Assembly: GCA_937926025.1 (NCBI GenBank)
Contig: CALANQ010000283.1
Coordinates: forward strand, 1-7,869
Length of the DNA stretch: 7,869 bases
Source: an uncultured Acidimicrobiales bacterium
Lineage (GTDB): Bacteria; Actinomycetota; Acidimicrobiia; Acidimicrobiales; Iamiaceae
Direction of reading: 5' to 3'
This document shows, piece by piece, positions 5,518-7,869 of this stretch (position 1 is the stretch's first letter; each line of letters starts with the position of its first letter). Position numbers and translations under genes: made by a program. The notes beneath the pieces are model-generated. The model was not told where the DNA came from, ran no database searches, and saw only the letters and a list, made by a program, of their open reading frames with translations.

Positions 5518-7458
5518 CTACTGGGCGGTCCTCCTGCCGGTCTTGTTGCGGGCGAGGCGGGCGCCGTTGGTGATGACGATGAGCTCGCTGGCTTCGTGGG
5601 CGATGACCGCTGCGGGCAGTGACAGGACCCCGAACAGGGCACCGGGGACGAGCACGGCGAGGATGACGAGCGACAGGACGAGGTTCTGGCGGACGACGGT
5701 GCGGGTGCGGCGGCCGAGGGCGATGGCTTCGGGGAGCTTGGCGATGTCGTCGGACATGAGGGCGACGTCGGCGGTCTCGAGGGCGGCGTCGCTGCCGGCT
5801 GCGCCCATCGCGATGCCGACCGATGCGGTGGCGAGCGCGGGGGCGTCGTTGACGCCGTCGCCGACCATGGCGACGCGTCCGCCGGTACCGGTCAGGGTCT
5901 TGATGGCGTCGACCTTGTCTTGGGGTTTGAGGTTGGCGTGAAACTCGTCGATGCCGACCTGGGCCGCAACAGCTGCGGCGGTGCGGTCGTTGTCGCCGGT
6001 GAGCATGACGACGCTGGTGACGCCGATGTCGTGGAGCTCGGCGATCGCGGCGGCTGCGGCGGGCCGGATGGTGTCGGCGACGGCGAGGACGGCGACGACG
6101 TGTTCGGTGTCGGCGAGGACGATGGCGGTGGCGCCGGCGTCTTGCATCTGGGCGATGTCGTCGTCGAAGGTGGCGAGGTCGAGGCTGCGTTCGCGCATGA
6201 GCGCCGGGGAGCCGATCGTGTAGGTGGTGCCTGCGATGACGGCTTGGGCGCCGGCGCCGGGCAGCGAGGCGAAGTCTTCGATGGCTGGGATGGTGGCGCC
6301 GCGGTCTGCGGCGGCGGCGAGGACGGCTCGGGCGAGGGGGTGCTCGGACCGCTGCTCGATCGCGGCGGCGAGGGCGAGGGCCCGATCGTCGTCGGTGTCT
6401 GCTGCGGTGGTGATGCGGTCGAGCTGGGGGCGGCCTTGGGTGATGGTGCCGGTCTTGTCGAGAGCCATGACGTTGACCTGGGCGAGCTCTTCGAGGTGGA
6501 TGCCGCCCTTGATGAGGATGCCGCTGCGGCCGCCTCGGCCCATGGCGGCGACGTAGGTGACCGGGACCGAGATGACCAGGGCGCAGGGTGCGGCGGCGAC
6601 GATCACGGTGGCGGCGCGGATGAGCGCCTCGTTCCAGTCGCCGCCGATGAGGCCCCAGCCGATCGCGACGGCGATGCCGAGGGCGAGCACTGCTGGGGAG
6701 TAGCGGCGGGAGAACCGGGTCATGAACTGCTCGGTGCGGCCCTTCTGCTCCTGGGCTTCGGTGACGAGCTCGACGATCTTGGCGAGCGTGTTGTCGGCAG
6801 CGGTGGCGGTGGCGGTGACGACGAGGGCGCCGGTGGTGTTGAGGGTGCCGGCGAACACCCGGTCGCCGGGGTGTTTGGCGATCGGGACGGACTCGCCGGT
6901 GACGGCGGACTCGTCGACGGCCGAGTCGCCGTCGACGACGGTGCCGTCGGTGGCGACCGACTCGCCGGGCCGGACGAGGAACCGGTCGTCGACGGCGAGG
7001 TCTTCGAGGGCGATCTCGGTCTGGTTGCCGGTGCTGTCGATGTGCTGGACCCGTTTGGGGGCGAGGTCCATGAGGGCGCGGATGGCGCCGCGGGTGCGGT
7101 CCTCGGTGAACTCCTCGAGCGCCTCGGAGATCGAGTACAAGAAGGCGAGCATCGCCGCCTCCTCCCACAGGCCGAGCAGCCCGGCGGTGACCGCGGCGAC
7201 GGTCATGAGCAGCTCGATGCCGATCTCGCGCTCGGTCCACAGCTCCTCGATGGCTTCGGCGGCGAAGTAGCGGATGCCCGCGGCGGTGGCGGCGATCCAG
7301 ATCCCGACTGCGAGCCCCTCGTAGTGGGTGAGGGTCTCGACGGCGAACCCGATCGCGAGCAGGACACCGGAGGCGGCGGACCACTGGACCTCGCGGCTCT
7401 GCCAGACGTGCTCGACCGCTTCCTCGTTCTCGTCGGATGATTCGGTTTCCATAGCCAT
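5518..7458 (-). CDS. P1B-type heavy-metal-translocating ATPase with atypical metal site
   Basis: 646 residues from ATG 7458; ATG 7452 is an alternative two codons later. This is an inner-membrane pump that uses ATP to export a transition or heavy metal. Eight hydrophobic helices fit about 27-43, 48-66, 79-96, 99-114, 253-273, 280-303, 589-610 and 612-631. Actuator TGES 187-190, phosphorylation DKTGT 334-338, SEHP 371-374 (the P1B HP motif), nucleotide-site GAG 401-403, TGDN 487-490 and hinge GDGVNDAPA 533-541 are all intact, so the enzyme should be active. The N-terminus is short and acidic with no HMA or Cys/His-rich domain. The metal motif is APC (290-292), where Zn/Cd/Pb/Cu pumps have CPC and Co/Fe-type P1B-4 pumps have SPC. 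The last helix has HEASE (621-625), not the D of ZntA or the HEGGT of P1B-4. C292 is the only cysteine in the protein. The divergent CmtR-like regulator suggests Cd/Pb/Zn, but substrate is not assignable. Stop is TAG 5520-5518. Confidence 0.95.
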   Translation of the reverse strand: MAMETESSDENEEAVEHVWQSREVQWSAASGVLLAIGFAVETLTHYEGLAVGIWIAATAAGIRYFAAEAIEELWTEREIGIELLMTVAAVTAGLLGLWEEAAMLAFLYSISEALEEFTEDRTRGAIRALMDLAPKRVQHIDSTGNQTEIALEDLAVDDRFLVRPGESVATDGTVVDGDSAVDESAVTGESVPIAKHPGDRVFAGTLNTTGALVVTATATAADNTLAKIVELVTEAQEQKGRTEQFMTRFSRRYSPAVLALGIAVAIGWGLIGGDWNEALIRAATVIVAAAPCALVISVPVTYVAAMGRGGRSGILIKGGIHLEELAQVNVMALDKTGTITQGRPQLDRITTAADTDDDRALALAAAIEQRSEHPLARAVLAAAADRGATIPAIEDFASLPGAGAQAVIAGTTYTIGSPALMRERSLDLATFDDDIAQMQDAGATAIVLADTEHVVAVLAVADTIRPAAAAAIAELHDIGVTSVVMLTGDNDRTAAAVAAQVGIDEFHANLKPQDKVDAIKTLTGTGGRVAMVGDGVNDAPALATASVGIAMGAAGSDAALETADVALMSDDIAKLPEAIALGRRTRTVVRQNLVLSLVILAVLVPGALFGVLSLPAAVIAHEASELIVITNGARLARNKTGRRTAQ

Positions 7459-7480
7459 AGGGCTATAACATAGCCATATG
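7451..7480. promoter_or_regulatory. Operator palindrome spanning both divergent start codons
   Basis: The hexamer ATAGCC occurs at 7451-7456 and 7470-7475, with its complement GGCTAT between them at 7461-7466. The larger palindrome has arms CATAGGGCTAT (7456-7466) and ATAGCCATATG (7470-7480), one mismatch, spacer AAC. Its outer triplets are the start codons of the ATPase (CAT on plus) and of the regulator (ATG). ArsR-family repressors bind AT-rich inverted repeats of this size near their own promoter, so this is very probably the operator. The extra ATAGCC at 7451-7456 gives a second possible half-site inside the ATPase gene. Confidence 0.8.
7464..7472. promoter_or_regulatory. Overlapping divergent -10 elements (leaderless starts)
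   Basis: Plus strand TATAAC (7464-7469) matches the -10 consensus at 5 of 6 positions and ends 8 nt before ATG 7478. Minus strand TATGTT (7472-7467) matches at 4 of 6 and ends 8 nt before ATG 7458. Both would start transcription at or within 2-3 nt of the start codon. No ribosome-binding site can fit for either gene, which supports leaderless mRNAs. No good -35 is seen; both -35 regions would lie inside the opposite coding sequence. Confidence 0.6.
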
Positions 7481-7813
7481 GTGATGAACGAGGTAGCCCC
7501 AGCATCGGATGTCGAGATCGCAGCGAAGCTGTTCCGGGGCCTCGGCGACCGCACCCGCCTCGCCCTCCTGCTCGCGCTCCTGGGCGGCGAGCGGCGAGTC
7601 ACCGACCTCGTCGCCGAAGTCGGGACGTCGCAGGCCAACGTCAGCAACCACCTGAGCTGCCTGCGCGAGTGCGGGCTCATCGCGGCCCGCCCCGACGGCC
7701 GCCAGACCTTCTACCGGGTCGCCAGCGAGCAGGTCGAGGGCCTGCTGCGTGCCGCCGAAGCCGTCCTCGCCGAGACCGGCGGGTCGATCGAGCTGTGCCG
7801 GCGGTACCGGTGA
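7478..7813 (+). CDS. ArsR-family metal-sensing repressor, CmtR-like
   Basis: 111 residues; a winged-helix dimer that would repress the operator until metal binds. The fold follows ArsR/SmtB: LFRGLGDRTRLALLLALL (18-35), turn, then recognition region SQANVSNHLSCLRECGLI (51-68) and wing ARPDGRQTFYRVA (70-82). The ..NVSNHLSCLRxCGL.. segment is the signature of mycobacterial CmtR, whose Cd/Pb site uses two helix cysteines four residues apart plus one C-terminal cysteine. Here C61, C65 and C107 reproduce that spacing almost exactly (4 and 42, against 4 and 41 in CmtR). It lacks the ELCVCDL-type site of CadC/ArsR. Start is ATG 7478, at the palindrome edge; ATG 7484 is the alternative. It probably represses itself and the divergent ATPase. 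Sensed metal is inferred, most likely Cd or Pb. Confidence 0.93.
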   Translation: MVMNEVAPASDVEIAAKLFRGLGDRTRLALLLALLGGERRVTDLVAEVGTSQANVSNHLSCLRECGLIAARPDGRQTFYRVASEQVEGLLRAAEAVLAETGGSIELCRRYR

Positions 7814-7869
7814 ACCGCCCGGCCCGCACCATGGCCGCCTCGAGGGCGAGCTGCGGCGTCGCGCGCAGG
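7810..7869 (+). CDS. Possible start of a further coupled gene, cut by the window end
   Basis: GTG 7810 overlaps the stop of the regulator gene by 4 bp (GTGA), the same coupling as the ABC pair, and the frame stays open for 20 codons to the window edge with G/C third positions. The peptide (VNRPARTMAASRASCGVARR) is too short to identify. The opposite strand is also open here with equally good third positions (it reads LRATPQLALEAAMVRAGRF), so a convergent gene ending near here is an equal possibility. Confidence 0.2.
   Translation, partial: MNRPARTMAASRASCGVARR

Noticed and set aside
5460..5642. Upstream extension of the DUF1905/YdeI frame
   Set aside because: Overlaps the ATPase C-terminus, is Pro/Ser/Arg-rich, and lies outside the family domain, which starts right after ATG 5459.
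5456..7384. 642-codon minus-strand frame of Arg/His/Pro repeats
   Set aside because: Second-frame shadow of the P1B ATPase gene; highly basic low-complexity translation.
5920..7440. 506-codon plus-strand Gly/Asp/Val-rich frame
   Set aside because: Antisense mirror of the ATPase gene, produced by GC-rich third positions.
7459..7680. Upstream extension of the ATPase frame by 74 codons
   Set aside because: It is antisense to the ArsR-family gene and Arg/Ser-rich; ATG 7458 sits at the operator edge and begins a normal-length pump.
1..7869. CRISPR array, insertion sequence, rRNA or riboswitch
   Set aside because: No regularly spaced repeats, no transposase motifs or terminal inverted repeats with target duplication, and no recognisable conserved RNA other than the tRNA.

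Overview
The window is about 70% GC. Codon third positions are almost all G or C, and GTG starts and ATGA/GTGA-type overlaps are common. With the actinobacterial-type SecG and the C-less, leaderless-looking promoter layout at the right end, this points to a high-GC actinobacterium. An Acidimicrobiia-like lineage is my guess, but no marker gene here fixes the class.

Left part (1-2860) looks like chromosomal core. It holds two peptide/nickel-type ABC transporter ATPases in a translationally coupled pair (oppD/dppD-like, then oppF/dppF-like). A 210-bp spacer follows with a long symmetric palindrome (2230-2280). Next come secG, then a tRNA-Leu with anticodon GAG and an encoded CCA end, followed by a strong intrinsic terminator.

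Middle part (2875-4990) is less ordinary. First is a gene for a 242-residue protein that looks like two tandem AbrB-type swapped-hairpin units plus a C-terminal coiled coil. It is followed by a perfect 12-bp hairpin between convergent genes. On the minus strand lies a broken block. One gene is a secreted or anchored hypothetical protein whose signal-peptide start and body are in different frames. The other is a DUF1003 membrane protein gene that reads through only if three single-base indels are corrected. The long genes on either side are intact, so this looks like local decay, although assembly error in homopolymers cannot be excluded from sequence alone.

Right part (4989-7869) is a metal-response module. 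A 646-residue P1B-type metal-transporting ATPase (minus strand) and a CmtR-like ArsR-family metal sensor (plus strand) diverge from an intergenic gap of only 19 bp. A palindrome in that gap begins and ends in the two start codons, and -10-like elements sit at its centre, so both mRNAs are probably leaderless and shut off together by one bound repressor. The ATPase has a single cysteine, in an APC motif, and an HEASE motif in its last membrane helix, which does not match the textbook metal-site classes. Downstream of the ATPase, on the same strand, is a DUF1905/YdeI-OmdA protein. The window ends just after the sensor gene.
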